Shown in pieces: positions 45,610-53,842 of a stretch of DNA of 64,000 nucleotides. The notes under the pieces were generated by a model that was not told the DNA's origin, made no database searches, and saw nothing but the letters and a program-made list of their open reading frames with translations. The stretch is from the NCBI GenBank assembly GCA_015057315.1, contig SVER01000010.1, positions 1-64,000 on the forward strand, read 5' to 3'. This DNA is from Pseudobutyrivibrio ruminis. Its GTDB lineage: Bacteria > Bacillota > Clostridia > Lachnospirales > Lachnospiraceae. The first letter of the stretch is position 1. Every line of letters begins with the position of its first letter. The position numbers were made by a program, and so were the translations under genes.

Positions 45610-46239
45610 CTACTTTTTATGCTGTGTAATATTGTAAGAAAGTTGCATTAAACTATCAGAAAGATGTACGTTTTCGATTACTACATCAGGTATATCATCT
45701 AAATCAACATGAGCAAAATTCCAGATAGCATGAACACCTAAAGAAACAAGCTTTAAAGCTGTGCTCTTAGCGTTTTGCTTAGGAAGTGTAAGAGCTGCTA
45801 TCTCTACATTATTATTTTTAACAAATTCAGGTAATTCATCAAGCATCTGTACAGGTAAGTCCCTAACCATCTTACCCTTAAGTTCAGGGTTTACGTCAAA
45901 AAGACCAATTATCTTAAAGCCTACACGTTCAAACTTAACGTATCCTGCTATAGCCTGGCCTAAATTACCTGCTCCAATAACTATAACATTATGCGTATCA
46001 TTAACACCTAATATATTGCCTATCTCATCATGTAAATATGCCACATTATATCCATAACCCTGCTGGCCAAATCCACCAAAGTTGTTAAGATCCTGTCTAA
46101 TCTGTGATGCAGTCACATGCATGCGTTTGCTTAAATCATTAGATGAAATTCTTTCAACACCGTCATCTAAAAGCTCACCTAAATATCTATAATATCTAGG
46201 AAGTCTTCTGATAACCGCCTGTGATATCTGTTTATCCAA
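45610..46239 (-). CDS. rex: Redox-sensing transcriptional repressor Rex
   Basis: The 209-residue protein senses the NADH/NAD+ ratio and represses fermentation genes. It has an N-terminal winged helix (VIRRLPRYYRYLGEL and RMHVTASQIRQDLNNFGGFGQQGYGYNV) and a Rossmann domain with VIGAGNLGQAIAGY, ending with a helix that swaps in the dimer. Start TTG at 46239 with ggagg 8 nt upstream. A consensus promoter with an overlapping Rex-like operator precedes it, suggesting autoregulation. Confidence 0.96.
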   Translation of the reverse strand: MDKQISQAVIRRLPRYYRYLGELLDDGVERISSNDLSKRMHVTASQIRQDLNNFGGFGQQGYGYNVAYLHDEIGNILGVNDTHNVIVIGAGNLGQAIAGYVKFERVGFKIIGLFDVNPELKGKMVRDLPVQMLDELPEFVKNNNVEIAALTLPKQNAKSTALKLVSLGVHAIWNFAHVDLDDIPDVVIENVHLSDSLMQLSYNITQHKK

Positions 46240-46270
46240 ATCTAACGCCTCCTCATTGCACTGTAATATA

Positions 46271-46299
46271 ATTATAAAATTCAGATAAAACTATGTCAA
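46271..46299 (-). promoter_or_regulatory. Consensus sigma-A promoter for rex
   Basis: On the minus strand TTGACA (complement 46294-46299) and TATAAT (complement 46271-46276) are exactly 17 nt apart, a perfect consensus vegetative promoter. The ribosome site of rex follows within about 25 nt. Confidence 0.85.
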
Positions 46300-46310
46300 G
46301 ATTTTAACAA
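46293..46310 (-). promoter_or_regulatory. Candidate Rex operator over the rex -35 box
   Basis: Minus-strand TTGTTAA-AATC-TTGACAT compares with the clostridial Rex site TTGTTAA-N4-TTAACAA: left half 7/7, right half 5/7. The right half is the -35 element, so bound Rex would block RNA polymerase and repress its own gene. The consensus is from memory of Rex literature; binding is inferred. Confidence 0.5.
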
Positions 46311-46319
46311 TAGGGCTGA

Positions 46320-48230
46320 CTAGTTCATATTTAACTCTTCCCATTTTTCATATAGATTTTCAAGCTTTCCATCAATATCAGCCTGCTTTGCAGAAAGCTC
46401 ATTTAGCTTGGCAGAATTAGTCATATTTTCAGGCTTCACAAACTCTTCTTCCAGCTTAGCTTTTTCAGATTCAAGCTTTTCGATTTCATCTTCAATTTTA
46501 TTAATCTCGTTTTGAAGCTTGCGCTTTTGAGCTTCAATTCTCTTTTGTTCCTTGTAGTCTAGCTTTGCTGCAGATTCTTCTGAATCACTACCTGAATCTA
46601 AATTAGAATTGCAGGAGCCATATAACTGCTCTTTTTTAGCAATGTAGTCATCATAATTACCAAGATATTTTGTGAGTCCACCATCTGAAAGCTCTAAGAT
46701 AATATTAGCTGTTCTATTAACAAAATATCTATCGTGACTTACATATAAAAGAGTGCCATCATATTCATTTAAAGCATCCTCTAGCTTTTCCTTTGAATCC
46801 ATATCAAGATGGTTTGTTGGCTCATCAAGAATCAGAAAATTAGACTTTGAAAGCATAAGCTTAGCCAAGGAAACACGACCACGCTCGCCACCTGATAATT
46901 CGCTGATTCTTTTAAAAACATCATCTTCCGTAAACATAAATGCAGCCAGAGTATTTCTTACCTTTGTTTCAGTAAGGAAAGGATATGCATCATGTAATTC
47001 ATCAAATATGGTATTAGATTCAGTAAGCCCCTGCTGCTCCTGGTCATAATAACCAACAGTAACATTTGCACCAAATTTGATTTCTCCTGATTCAAAAGGT
47101 GTTAAGCCGTTAATACATTTAAGAATTGTAGTCTTACCTGTACCATTATCTCCAAGGATTGCAATCCTATCCCCTTTATGAACCTCAAATGATAAATCAG
47201 TAAAGATATTTTTATCATCGTAGGATTTAGTTACATGAGAAAATTCTAAAACATCCTTACCACTTTCTTTTTCTATCTCAAGAGTTAAGCGCATTCCATC
47301 TGAATCCCTATCGGGAGCATCCATTATATCCATTTTTTCAAGAAGCTTCTTTCTACTTTCCGCTCTTTTTATGGATTTTTCCCTGTTAAATGATTGCAGC
47401 TTTTCTATTACTGCCTTTTGATGCTCGATTTCCTTTTGCTGTTTTTCATAGGATCTTTCGTAGGTAAGCTGAAACAAAGCCTTTTGCTCAGCATAAGAAG
47501 AATAGTTTCCAGTGTATACAGCAGTTTTGCCGTAGGATAAATCAACCACATGATCAACAATCTTATCAAGGAAATATCTATCATGTGCGACAATAACAAC
47601 TGACCCTTTATAAGAAGCAAGATAACCTTCAAGCCAAACAATAGAATTTAAATCAAGGTGGTTAATAGGCTCATCAAGAAGTAATAAATCAGGTGATGAA
47701 GCAAGTAATCTACCAAGACTTACACGTGTCTTTTGACCACCTGAAAGCTCATTCATACTCTTATTTAAATCATCTCCCTCAAAGCCTAATCCCTTTAGAA
47801 TACCAATAGCTTCCGAACGAAAGGTATATCCCCCTTGCAAATCAAACTGATGCTGTATTTTGTGATAATTATCCATAAATGCAGCCATTTCATCAGTTGG
47901 GATATTGCTCATTTTTGCTTCCATTTCTGAAAGCCTTTTTTCCATAGAAAGCAAATCTTCCCTGGCATTTAAAACGGTATCCAAGATGTTAGTGCCATAA
48001 TGGTCCTCCTGATACTGGGCTAAATATCCAAAGGTAGCATCCTTTTTAAGAGTTACCTCACCCTCATCAGGGGTAAGCTCTCCAATGATTACCTTTAATA
48101 AGGTTGATTTGCCGGTACCGTTATTGCCTACTATAGCAACCTTAGAGCCTTCATCTACAGTAAATGTAGCATCCCTTATAATGTTTTCTTCACCAAATGA
48201 TTTGTATATATGTGATACGTTAAGTAACAT
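46320..48230 (-). CDS. ABC-F family ATPase (YdiF/YfmR-like)
   Basis: The 636-residue soluble protein has two ABC ATPase domains: Walker A GNNGTGKST (about 35-43) and GDNGTGKTT (near 360), with signature motifs LSGGQKTRVSLG and LSGGERGRVSLA, joined by a linker rich in charged helices. A C-terminal coiled coil (about 565-636, EIDEIEKLESEKAKLEEEF) is present. ABC-F proteins act on the ribosome (translation, antibiotic protection) and do not transport. Housekeeping YdiF type is more likely than a resistance factor, from context. aaggga precedes the ATG. Confidence 0.88.
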   Translation of the reverse strand: MLLNVSHIYKSFGEENIIRDATFTVDEGSKVAIVGNNGTGKSTLLKVIIGELTPDEGEVTLKKDATFGYLAQYQEDHYGTNILDTVLNAREDLLSMEKRLSEMEAKMSNIPTDEMAAFMDNYHKIQHQFDLQGGYTFRSEAIGILKGLGFEGDDLNKSMNELSGGQKTRVSLGRLLASSPDLLLLDEPINHLDLNSIVWLEGYLASYKGSVVIVAHDRYFLDKIVDHVVDLSYGKTAVYTGNYSSYAEQKALFQLTYERSYEKQQKEIEHQKAVIEKLQSFNREKSIKRAESRKKLLEKMDIMDAPDRDSDGMRLTLEIEKESGKDVLEFSHVTKSYDDKNIFTDLSFEVHKGDRIAILGDNGTGKTTILKCINGLTPFESGEIKFGANVTVGYYDQEQQGLTESNTIFDELHDAYPFLTETKVRNTLAAFMFTEDDVFKRISELSGGERGRVSLAKLMLSKSNFLILDEPTNHLDMDSKEKLEDALNEYDGTLLYVSHDRYFVNRTANIILELSDGGLTKYLGNYDDYIAKKEQLYGSCNSNLDSGSDSEESAAKLDYKEQKRIEAQKRKLQNEINKIEDEIEKLESEKAKLEEEFVKPENMTNSAKLNELSAKQADIDGKLENLYEKWEELNMN

Positions 48231-48247
48231 AGCTTTCCCTTAAAAAA

Positions 48248-48274
48248 TGCGCCTGACATAAAATGCCAGGCGCA
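48248..48274 (-). terminator. Terminator after pnp
   Basis: tgcgcctg (48248-48255) and caggcgca (48267-48274) form a perfect 8-bp GC-rich stem; on the minus strand six T follow. It separates pnp from the ABC-F gene. Confidence 0.88.
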
Positions 48275-48291
48275 AAATAAATCAAATAATT

Positions 48292-50373
48292 TTACTGTAC
48301 ATCCTTGATAGAGAAACTGATACGTCCCATCTTGTCCTTGCCAAGGCATACAACCTTAACAGTATCGCCAAGTGTAAGTACATCTTCTACTCTATCAATT
48401 CTTTCCTTAGCAATCTTTGAAATGTGAACCATTCCCTCTTTACCAGGGGCAAACTCGATAAATGCACCGAATTCCTTAATGCTTACAACCTTACCTGTAA
48501 GAATCTGGCCCTGTTCGAAGTCAGTTGCAATGATTTCAATCATACGCTTAGCTTCATCCATCTTAGCAGCATCTGTACCGCAGATAGAAACATTGCCCTC
48601 ATCAGTGATATCAATCTTAACATCACACCTAGCAATGATTTCATTGATTGTCTTACCACGCTGACCAACAACATCACCAATCTTCTCTGGATCAATTGAA
48701 AGCTGGATAATCTTAGGTGCATATTTGCCAACCTGTGCACGTGGCTCAGCAATAGCCTTGCTCATGCAGTTATCCATGATAAATAATCTAGCTTCACGAC
48801 ATCTTGCGATAGCGCCCTCAACGATTGGACGAGTAAGACCGTGAATCTTAATATCCATCTGAATTGCTGTGATACCTTCTTTAGTACCTGTAACCTTGAA
48901 ATCCATATCTCCGAAGAAATCTTCAAGACCCTGGATATCTGTAAGAAGTACGAAATCATCATCTGTATCTCCTGTAACAAGGCCACAAGAAATACCGGCA
49001 ACCATAGCCTTAATTGGAACACCAGCAGCCATAAGTGACATACATGATGCACATGTTGAAGCCATTGATGTAGAACCGTTAGACTCAAATGTCTCAGATA
49101 CGGCACGAATAGCGTATGGGAACTCCTCTGCACTAGGAAGTACAGGTAAAAGTGCACGCTCAGCAAGTGCACCGTGTCCGATTTCACGACGTCCTGGTCC
49201 TCGTGACGGCTTTGTCTCACCTACAGAATATGCAGGGAAGTTATAGTGATGCATATATCTCTTCTCAGTAACAAATGGATCAAGTCCATCAATCTTCTGA
49301 GCCTCTGATAAAGGTGCAAGAGTTACAACATCGCATATCTGTGTTTGACCACGAGTGAACATAGATGAACCATGTACACGTGGTACAATATCAACCTCAG
49401 CAGCAAGTGGACGAATCTGAGTGATTTCACGACCATCTGGACGCTTGTGATCCTTAAGAATCATCTTACGTACTGTCTTCTTTTCATACTGATAAATAGC
49501 TTCGCCTAAAACTGCAAGCCATTCCTCGTTATCTGCAAATGCCTCTTCAAGACGAGCTGTAATGTTACGGATATTCTCCTCGCGGACCTGCTTCTCGTCT
49601 GTGAATACAGCACCTTCCATTTCCTCAGGAGTAACAATCTCTTTCATCTTAGCAAAGAGCTCCTCTGGAATAGCGCATGATGTATATTCATGCTTTGGCT
49701 TACCACATTCCTTAACCATCTCATCGATAAATGCGATAACTTTCTGGTTAACATCGTGGCACTTGTAAATAGCCTCAATCATCTTATCCTCAGGGATGAT
49801 GTTAGCACCAGCTTCAATCATGATAACCTTTTCTCTAGTAGAAGCTACTGTAAGCTTAAGGTCACCCTTATCCCACTGCTCCTGTGAAGGGTTAACAATA
49901 AATTCGCCATCAATCATACCCATCTGTGTCATAGCACATGGGCCATCGAAAGGAATATCAGAAATACATGTAGAAATTGCAGCACCAAGCATAGCAACAA
50001 GCTCAGGTCTGCACTGTGGATCTACAGACATAACCATATTGTTAAGTGTAACATCGTTACGATAATCCTTTGGGAATAAAGGTCTCATTGGTCTATCTAT
50101 AACACGTGCTGTAAGGATAGAATTCTCTGATGCCTTTCCCTCTCTCTTATTAAAGCCCCCTGGAATTTTACCAACAGCGTATGTCTTCTCTTCGAACTCA
50201 ACTGAAAGTGGGAAGAAATCGATACCATCGCGAGGCTTATCAGATGCTGTAGCAGTAGATAATACTGTTGTCTCACCATACTGAATAAATGCTGCGCCAT
50301 TAGCCTGTGCAGCAACTCTGCCGATATCAACACGAAGTGTTCTACCAGCTAAATCCATTGTAAAAGTCTTCAT
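48292..50373 (-). CDS. pnp: Polyribonucleotide nucleotidyltransferase (PNPase)
   Basis: The 693-residue trimeric enzyme degrades RNA by phosphorolysis. It has two RNase PH domains separated by a helical domain; the catalytic Asp region is in DIQGLEDFFGDMDFKV; KH (about 550-610, IIQLSIDPEKIGDVVGQRGK) and S1 (about 620-693, GKVVSIKEFGAFIEFAPGKEG) domains follow. The ATG at 50373 has aaggag upstream. It follows rpsO with a structured 150-nt leader, the order rpsO-pnp found in most bacteria. Confidence 0.97.
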   Translation of the reverse strand: MKTFTMDLAGRTLRVDIGRVAAQANGAAFIQYGETTVLSTATASDKPRDGIDFFPLSVEFEEKTYAVGKIPGGFNKREGKASENSILTARVIDRPMRPLFPKDYRNDVTLNNMVMSVDPQCRPELVAMLGAAISTCISDIPFDGPCAMTQMGMIDGEFIVNPSQEQWDKGDLKLTVASTREKVIMIEAGANIIPEDKMIEAIYKCHDVNQKVIAFIDEMVKECGKPKHEYTSCAIPEELFAKMKEIVTPEEMEGAVFTDEKQVREENIRNITARLEEAFADNEEWLAVLGEAIYQYEKKTVRKMILKDHKRPDGREITQIRPLAAEVDIVPRVHGSSMFTRGQTQICDVVTLAPLSEAQKIDGLDPFVTEKRYMHHYNFPAYSVGETKPSRGPGRREIGHGALAERALLPVLPSAEEFPYAIRAVSETFESNGSTSMASTCASCMSLMAAGVPIKAMVAGISCGLVTGDTDDDFVLLTDIQGLEDFFGDMDFKVTGTKEGITAIQMDIKIHGLTRPIVEGAIARCREARLFIMDNCMSKAIAEPRAQVGKYAPKIIQLSIDPEKIGDVVGQRGKTINEIIARCDVKIDITDEGNVSICGTDAAKMDEAKRMIEIIATDFEQGQILTGKVVSIKEFGAFIEFAPGKEGMVHISKIAKERIDRVEDVLTLGDTVKVVCLGKDKMGRISFSIKDVQ

Positions 50374-50409
50374 GGTTTTCTCCTTCAATTATATTATTTA
50401 AGCATCAAC

Positions 50410-50478
50410 CCGAAACTACTGAAAACGAAGCGCGGATAACAAACTTCCATATCATCGCTCCCAATTCAGTGGCTTCGG
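50410..50478 (-). promoter_or_regulatory. Long stem-loop in the pnp leader
   Basis: Minus-strand ccgaagccactga and tcagtagtttcgg pair at 12 of 13 positions (one G-U), complements 50466-50478 and 50410-50422, enclosing 43 nt. In E. coli a pnp leader stem is cut by RNase III and lets PNPase control its own mRNA; a similar role here is inferred. Confidence 0.55.
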
Positions 50479-50509
50479 ATTTTGCTATAAACCGATTTCA
50501 TAAGAAAAT

Positions 50510-50533
50510 GAGCGGAGTAATAGTACTCCGCTC
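50510..50533 (-). terminator. Terminator/attenuator after rpsO
   Basis: gagcggagta (50510-50519) and tactccgctc (50524-50533) form a perfect 10-bp stem with a 4-nt loop, directly after the rpsO stop codon; a short T-rich run follows. No convincing separate pnp promoter was found, so some read-through into pnp is likely. Confidence 0.75.
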
Positions 50534-50540
50534 CTATAGA

Positions 50541-50807
50541 TTACTTTCTTAAGCCAAGACGCTCAATGATTGAACGATATCTCTCGATATCTGTGTTCTT
50601 AAGGTATGCAAGAAGGTTTCTTCTCTTACCAACCATCTTCATCATACCACGACGTGAATGATGATCACCTGGGTTAGCCTTAAGATGCTCTGTAAGCTCA
50701 GCGATACGTGCTGAAAGAACAGCAATCTGAACCTCTGGAGAACCTGTGTCACCAGCTGTTCTAGCGTACTCATTGATAATAGCCTGTTTCTTCTCTTTTG
50801 TAATCAT
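50541..50807 (-). CDS. rpsO: 30S ribosomal protein S15
   Basis: The 88-residue protein begins [20 protein letters not shown] and has [23 protein letters not shown] and [20 protein letters not shown], standard for S15, which binds 16S rRNA early in 30S assembly. ggaggt precedes the ATG. A sigma-A promoter and a structured leader lie upstream; pnp follows. Confidence 0.98.
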   Translation of the reverse strand: MITKEKKQAIINEYARTAGDTGSPEVQIAVLSARIAELTEHLKANPGDHHSRRGMMKMVGKRRNLLAYLKNTDIERYRSIIERLGLRK

Positions 50808-50837
50808 TTTACTACCTCCTAATTAACATATATGCCG

Positions 50838-50876
50838 TAACTAAGGTAAAGGTCGGAGTGTCCAAAACCTGAGTTA
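50838..50876 (-). promoter_or_regulatory. rpsO leader stem-loop, candidate S15 autoregulatory element
   Basis: On the minus strand taactcaggt (complement 50867-50876) pairs with accttagtta (complement 50838-50847), nine standard pairs plus one G-U, loop 19 nt, between promoter and ribosome site. S15 in several phyla represses itself through leader RNA structures of differing shape; this is a candidate only. Confidence 0.45.
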
Positions 50877-50898
50877 CAGTAAAATTAATACCTGAACT

Positions 50899-50927
50899 AT
50901 GATAGCACAGTTTGATTTTATTGTAAA
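50899..50927 (-). promoter_or_regulatory. Sigma-A promoter for rpsO
   Basis: TTTACA (complement 50922-50927) and TATCAT (complement 50899-50904) are 17 nt apart, 5/6 matches to each consensus box, placing the RNA start about 85 nt before the rpsO ATG. Confidence 0.7.
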
Positions 50928-50977
50928 CAAAGTAAATAATATCTTTAATTAAGATTTTTCTTTAACCTAAATTTGAT

Positions 50978-51580
50978 TTATTGAACCAAATCGTTAATAG
51001 AATAATAATGCAGTCCAGCCAGTTTTCCACTATTAACATATATATTGGAAAAATCATAATTTAAAGCAAAATATACCTGCCCTGATTTTTCATCAACGGA
51101 GCCAAGGGATATATAAGTAGAATAATCGTTAGCATCTTTTATTACATAAACAGGAGAATCCTTACTCAATCCATAGCTGTCACTATCCTTATCATCCCCT
51201 AGAGCAATAACATTCAAAAATCTTACATCAGTAAGGTAATTTAATATTTTATCAACTCTATCTTGATTCAGTTCAATAGATGTATCATCAGAATAAATCC
51301 ACTTATCAGCTTTCCTCTCAATATTAAGAAGTATATCCTTATTGTCTGTCATCTGAAAGCTATATACCTCGTTTTTATCCATTTTGATTATATATTCCCC
51401 TTCATCCTCAATTTCACTTGCTTCATCAAGAATTTTGGCAGATTCATGGTTGGATTGAGAGTCCTTAATCATCTTTGCTGGAGATTTGTGGTTAAAGGTG
51501 ATTAGTAAAAAAGCAACTAACAAGCCAATAGCTATCAATAGAATTAACAATTTGTAATATTTTAAAATAAAAGCTTTCAT
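50978..51580 (-). CDS. DUF4340-like membrane-anchored protein
   Basis: The 200-residue protein has a short basic start and a transmembrane helix at about residues 10-29, the rest outside. The region around DKWIYSDDTSIELNQDRVDKIL and SYGLSKDSPVYVIKDAND with YFALNYDFSNIYV matches the DUF4340 pattern. Function unknown; relatives occur with gliding/ABC genes elsewhere, but none here. I chose the ATG at 51580 (aaggag 6 nt upstream) over a GTG at 51583. Confidence 0.65.
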   Translation of the reverse strand: MKAFILKYYKLLILLIAIGLLVAFLLITFNHKSPAKMIKDSQSNHESAKILDEASEIEDEGEYIIKMDKNEVYSFQMTDNKDILLNIERKADKWIYSDDTSIELNQDRVDKILNYLTDVRFLNVIALGDDKDSDSYGLSKDSPVYVIKDANDYSTYISLGSVDEKSGQVYFALNYDFSNIYVNSGKLAGLHYYSINDLVQ

Positions 51581-51660
51581 CACTCTCTCCTTAAATACAG
51601 CCTTACTTTCCTAATCAGAAATATAACAATTTAATTTCTAAATTAATAACTCTAATTATA

Positions 51661-51696
51661 AAAAAGACCTCAATCATTTATGACTAAGGTCTTTTT
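51661..51696 (-). terminator. Terminator after the DUF975 gene
   Basis: aaaaagacct (51661-51670) pairs perfectly with aggtcttttt (51687-51696), loop 16 nt, with T-runs on both sides. It sits about 25 nt past the DUF975 stop codon. Confidence 0.82.
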
Positions 51697-51720
51697 TAAT
51701 TATGTCAATAATATTTAACA

Positions 51721-52398
51721 CTAATTATTCTTAGATAATTCCTGATATAATGCGGCATTAGTATTTTGCATATAAGGATTAGTCCATAATAATCCCACAA
51801 TACCAAGTGTGATTAAAGAAAGAAGCAGCCATCCGATAAATGACAAATCAAGTAAGAATGCACGCCACTTATTTCCATCCATCATCTTTCTAGATTTAGT
51901 AATAACCTCTGTAGCAGAAAGCTCTGGATTATCTTTTATAATATATGGAACCATTCTATATGAATAGCTCTTTATTAATCCTGGAATTATAAGTAAGCAG
52001 CACCATAAACCTAAAAATATATCTCTAAGTAACAATGTAATAAAAGTATGTCTATATCCACTGAAGCCCTCACCTATTGTACCAAGAGTTGCATGCCCTT
52101 CTGTCACATTCTTTTTAAAAAATTGATAACCTCCAACCTGAAGTGGATTAAAAACAAAAATTCTAAGCAATAAAGATACAATTATGATGGCAAATAATCC
52201 GCCTGCTATAATTTGTAATACCATAGGGTCAGCTGCAAGTAAGCTTTCTTTCACATCCTCTGAACCTGTCTCATTTCTTGTTGCAGCTGAGGAACCTGCT
52301 GTTAATAATGATAGTATAAATGCAACTATAACAGATTTCCAATAATTTGCCTTAAATGCTTCCTTACCTCTTGCTTTAATTTCACCAATTGACCACAT
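51721..52398 (-). CDS. DUF975 integral membrane protein
   Basis: The 225-residue protein starts MWSIGEIKARGKEAFKANYW, the conserved opening of DUF975, and has four to five hydrophobic segments (about 20-35, 60-85, 130-150, 185-205). SYRMVPYIIKDNPELSATEVITKSRKMMDGNKWRAFLLDLSFIGW is a hallmark region. Function unknown. aaggaggg precedes the ATG. Flanked by terminators, so probably monocistronic. Confidence 0.88.
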   Translation of the reverse strand: MWSIGEIKARGKEAFKANYWKSVIVAFILSLLTAGSSAATRNETGSEDVKESLLAADPMVLQIIAGGLFAIIIVSLLLRIFVFNPLQVGGYQFFKKNVTEGHATLGTIGEGFSGYRHTFITLLLRDIFLGLWCCLLIIPGLIKSYSYRMVPYIIKDNPELSATEVITKSRKMMDGNKWRAFLLDLSFIGWLLLSLITLGIVGLLWTNPYMQNTNAALYQELSKNN

Positions 52399-52443
52399 AA
52401 CACCCTCCTTTAAATAAAATAAATTCTAGTAATACATATAAAT

Positions 52444-52449
52444 ATTATA
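52444..52449 (-). promoter_or_regulatory. Likely -10 box for the DUF975 gene
   Basis: A perfect TATAAT on the minus strand (complement 52444-52449) lies in the gap between the purA terminator and DUF975, about 45 nt before the ATG. No good -35 box is found at 16-18 nt, so confidence is limited. Confidence 0.4.
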
Positions 52450-52516
52450 TCCTTTTTCCTATGCTGAATTTTCATTTTCACATTTTTTTCATGGAATATG
52501 CAAAAATTGCAACAAA

Positions 52517-52538
52517 AAAGCCGTCAAATGACGGCTTT
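52517..52538 (-). terminator. Terminator after purA
   Basis: aaagccgtca (52517-52526) and tgacggcttt (52529-52538) form a perfect 10-bp stem with a 2-nt loop; six T follow on the minus strand, just past the purA stop. Confidence 0.9.
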
Positions 52539-52545
52539 AATCTGT

Positions 52546-53820
52546 TTATCTATAAATAATATCTTCTCTTCCAGGACCATTAGAAACCATTGTGATTGGG
52601 AATCCAATTTCCTTCTCAATAAACTCAATGTACTTTCTACAGTTTTCTGGTAAATCTTCGTATTTCTTGATACCTCTAATATCGCTCTTCCAACCTGGAA
52701 GTGTCTTAAGTACTGGCTTAGCCTTTTCAAGCTTAGATGTAACAGGGAAATCTGTAGTAACCTCTCCATCAATTTCATAGCCAACACATACAGGAATTTC
52801 ATCAAGGTATCCAAGAACATCAACTACTGTAAATGCAACATCTGTTGTACCCTGCATTCTACATCCGTACTTAGAAGCAACGCAATCGAACCATCCCATA
52901 CGACGAGGGCGGCCTGTTGTAGCACCAAACTCACCACCGTCACCACCGCGACGTCTAAGTTCATCAGCCTCATCTCCAAAGATTTCTGAAACAAATGCGC
53001 CAGCTCCAACAGCAGATGAATATGCCTTACATACAGTAACAACCTGCTTAAGCTCCTGGGCTGGAATACCAGCACCAATACAACCGTAAGGAGCAAGTGT
53101 TGATGATGATGTAACCATAGGATAGATACCATGATCAGGATCCTTAAGAGTACCAAGCTGTCCCTCTAAAAGAATAGTCTTGTTCTCTTTAATTGCATTC
53201 CATAAGTATGCTGATGTATCACATACATAAGGAGCAATCATATCACGGTATTCATGAAGAGTATTTAGTAATTCCTCTGGTGTAAGAAGTGGCTTGTGAT
53301 AAAGATGCTCTAAAAGAACATTCTTCTGCTCACATGTACGAACTACCTTTTCCTTAAGTAAATCTTCATCAAAAAGCTCCTGTACCTGATAACCGATTTT
53401 AGCGTACTTATCAGAATAAAATGGTGCAATACCGCTCTTTGTTGAACCGAATGAAGCCTTACCTAATCTCTCTTCTTCATACTGGTCAAAAAGGATATGA
53501 TATGGCATAACAATCTGAGCTCTATCTGACACAAGTATATGTGGAGCTGGAACCCCTTTCTCCTCTATAGACTTGATTTCCTTAATGAGAACAGGGATGT
53601 TAAGTGCAACACCGTTTCCAATAATACTTGTTGTATGATTATAAAAAACTCCTGAAGGTAATGTGTGAAGTGCAAACTTACCGTAATTATTAACGATAGT
53701 GTGTCCTGCGTTAGCACCACCCTGAAAACGTACAATGATGTCTGCGTCAGCTGCCATCATGTCAGTAATCTTACCTTTGCCTTCATCGCCCCAATTGGCG
53801 CCTACAACTGCTTTAACCAT
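52546..53820 (-). CDS. purA: Adenylosuccinate synthetase
   Basis: The 424-residue GTP-dependent enzyme makes adenylosuccinate from IMP and aspartate. It starts VKAVVGANWGDEGKGKITD with the P-loop-like GDEGKGK, then QGGANAGHTIV, GQLGTLKDPDHGIYPMVTSSS and TTGRPRRMGWFD. Normal length. It lies 22 nt after degV in the same direction. aggagg precedes the ATG. Confidence 0.97.
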   Translation of the reverse strand: MVKAVVGANWGDEGKGKITDMMAADADIIVRFQGGANAGHTIVNNYGKFALHTLPSGVFYNHTTSIIGNGVALNIPVLIKEIKSIEEKGVPAPHILVSDRAQIVMPYHILFDQYEEERLGKASFGSTKSGIAPFYSDKYAKIGYQVQELFDEDLLKEKVVRTCEQKNVLLEHLYHKPLLTPEELLNTLHEYRDMIAPYVCDTSAYLWNAIKENKTILLEGQLGTLKDPDHGIYPMVTSSSTLAPYGCIGAGIPAQELKQVVTVCKAYSSAVGAGAFVSEIFGDEADELRRRGGDGGEFGATTGRPRRMGWFDCVASKYGCRMQGTTDVAFTVVDVLGYLDEIPVCVGYEIDGEVTTDFPVTSKLEKAKPVLKTLPGWKSDIRGIKKYEDLPENCRKYIEFIEKEIGFPITMVSNGPGREDIIYR

Positions 53821-53842
53821 AACAATCCTCCTAAAACAATAT

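Noticed and set aside
46320..48230. Antibiotic-resistance ABC-F (Vga/Lsa/OptrA type)
   Set aside because: Short linker and a C-terminal coiled coil plus a housekeeping neighbourhood fit YdiF/YfmR-type factors better; no resistance context.
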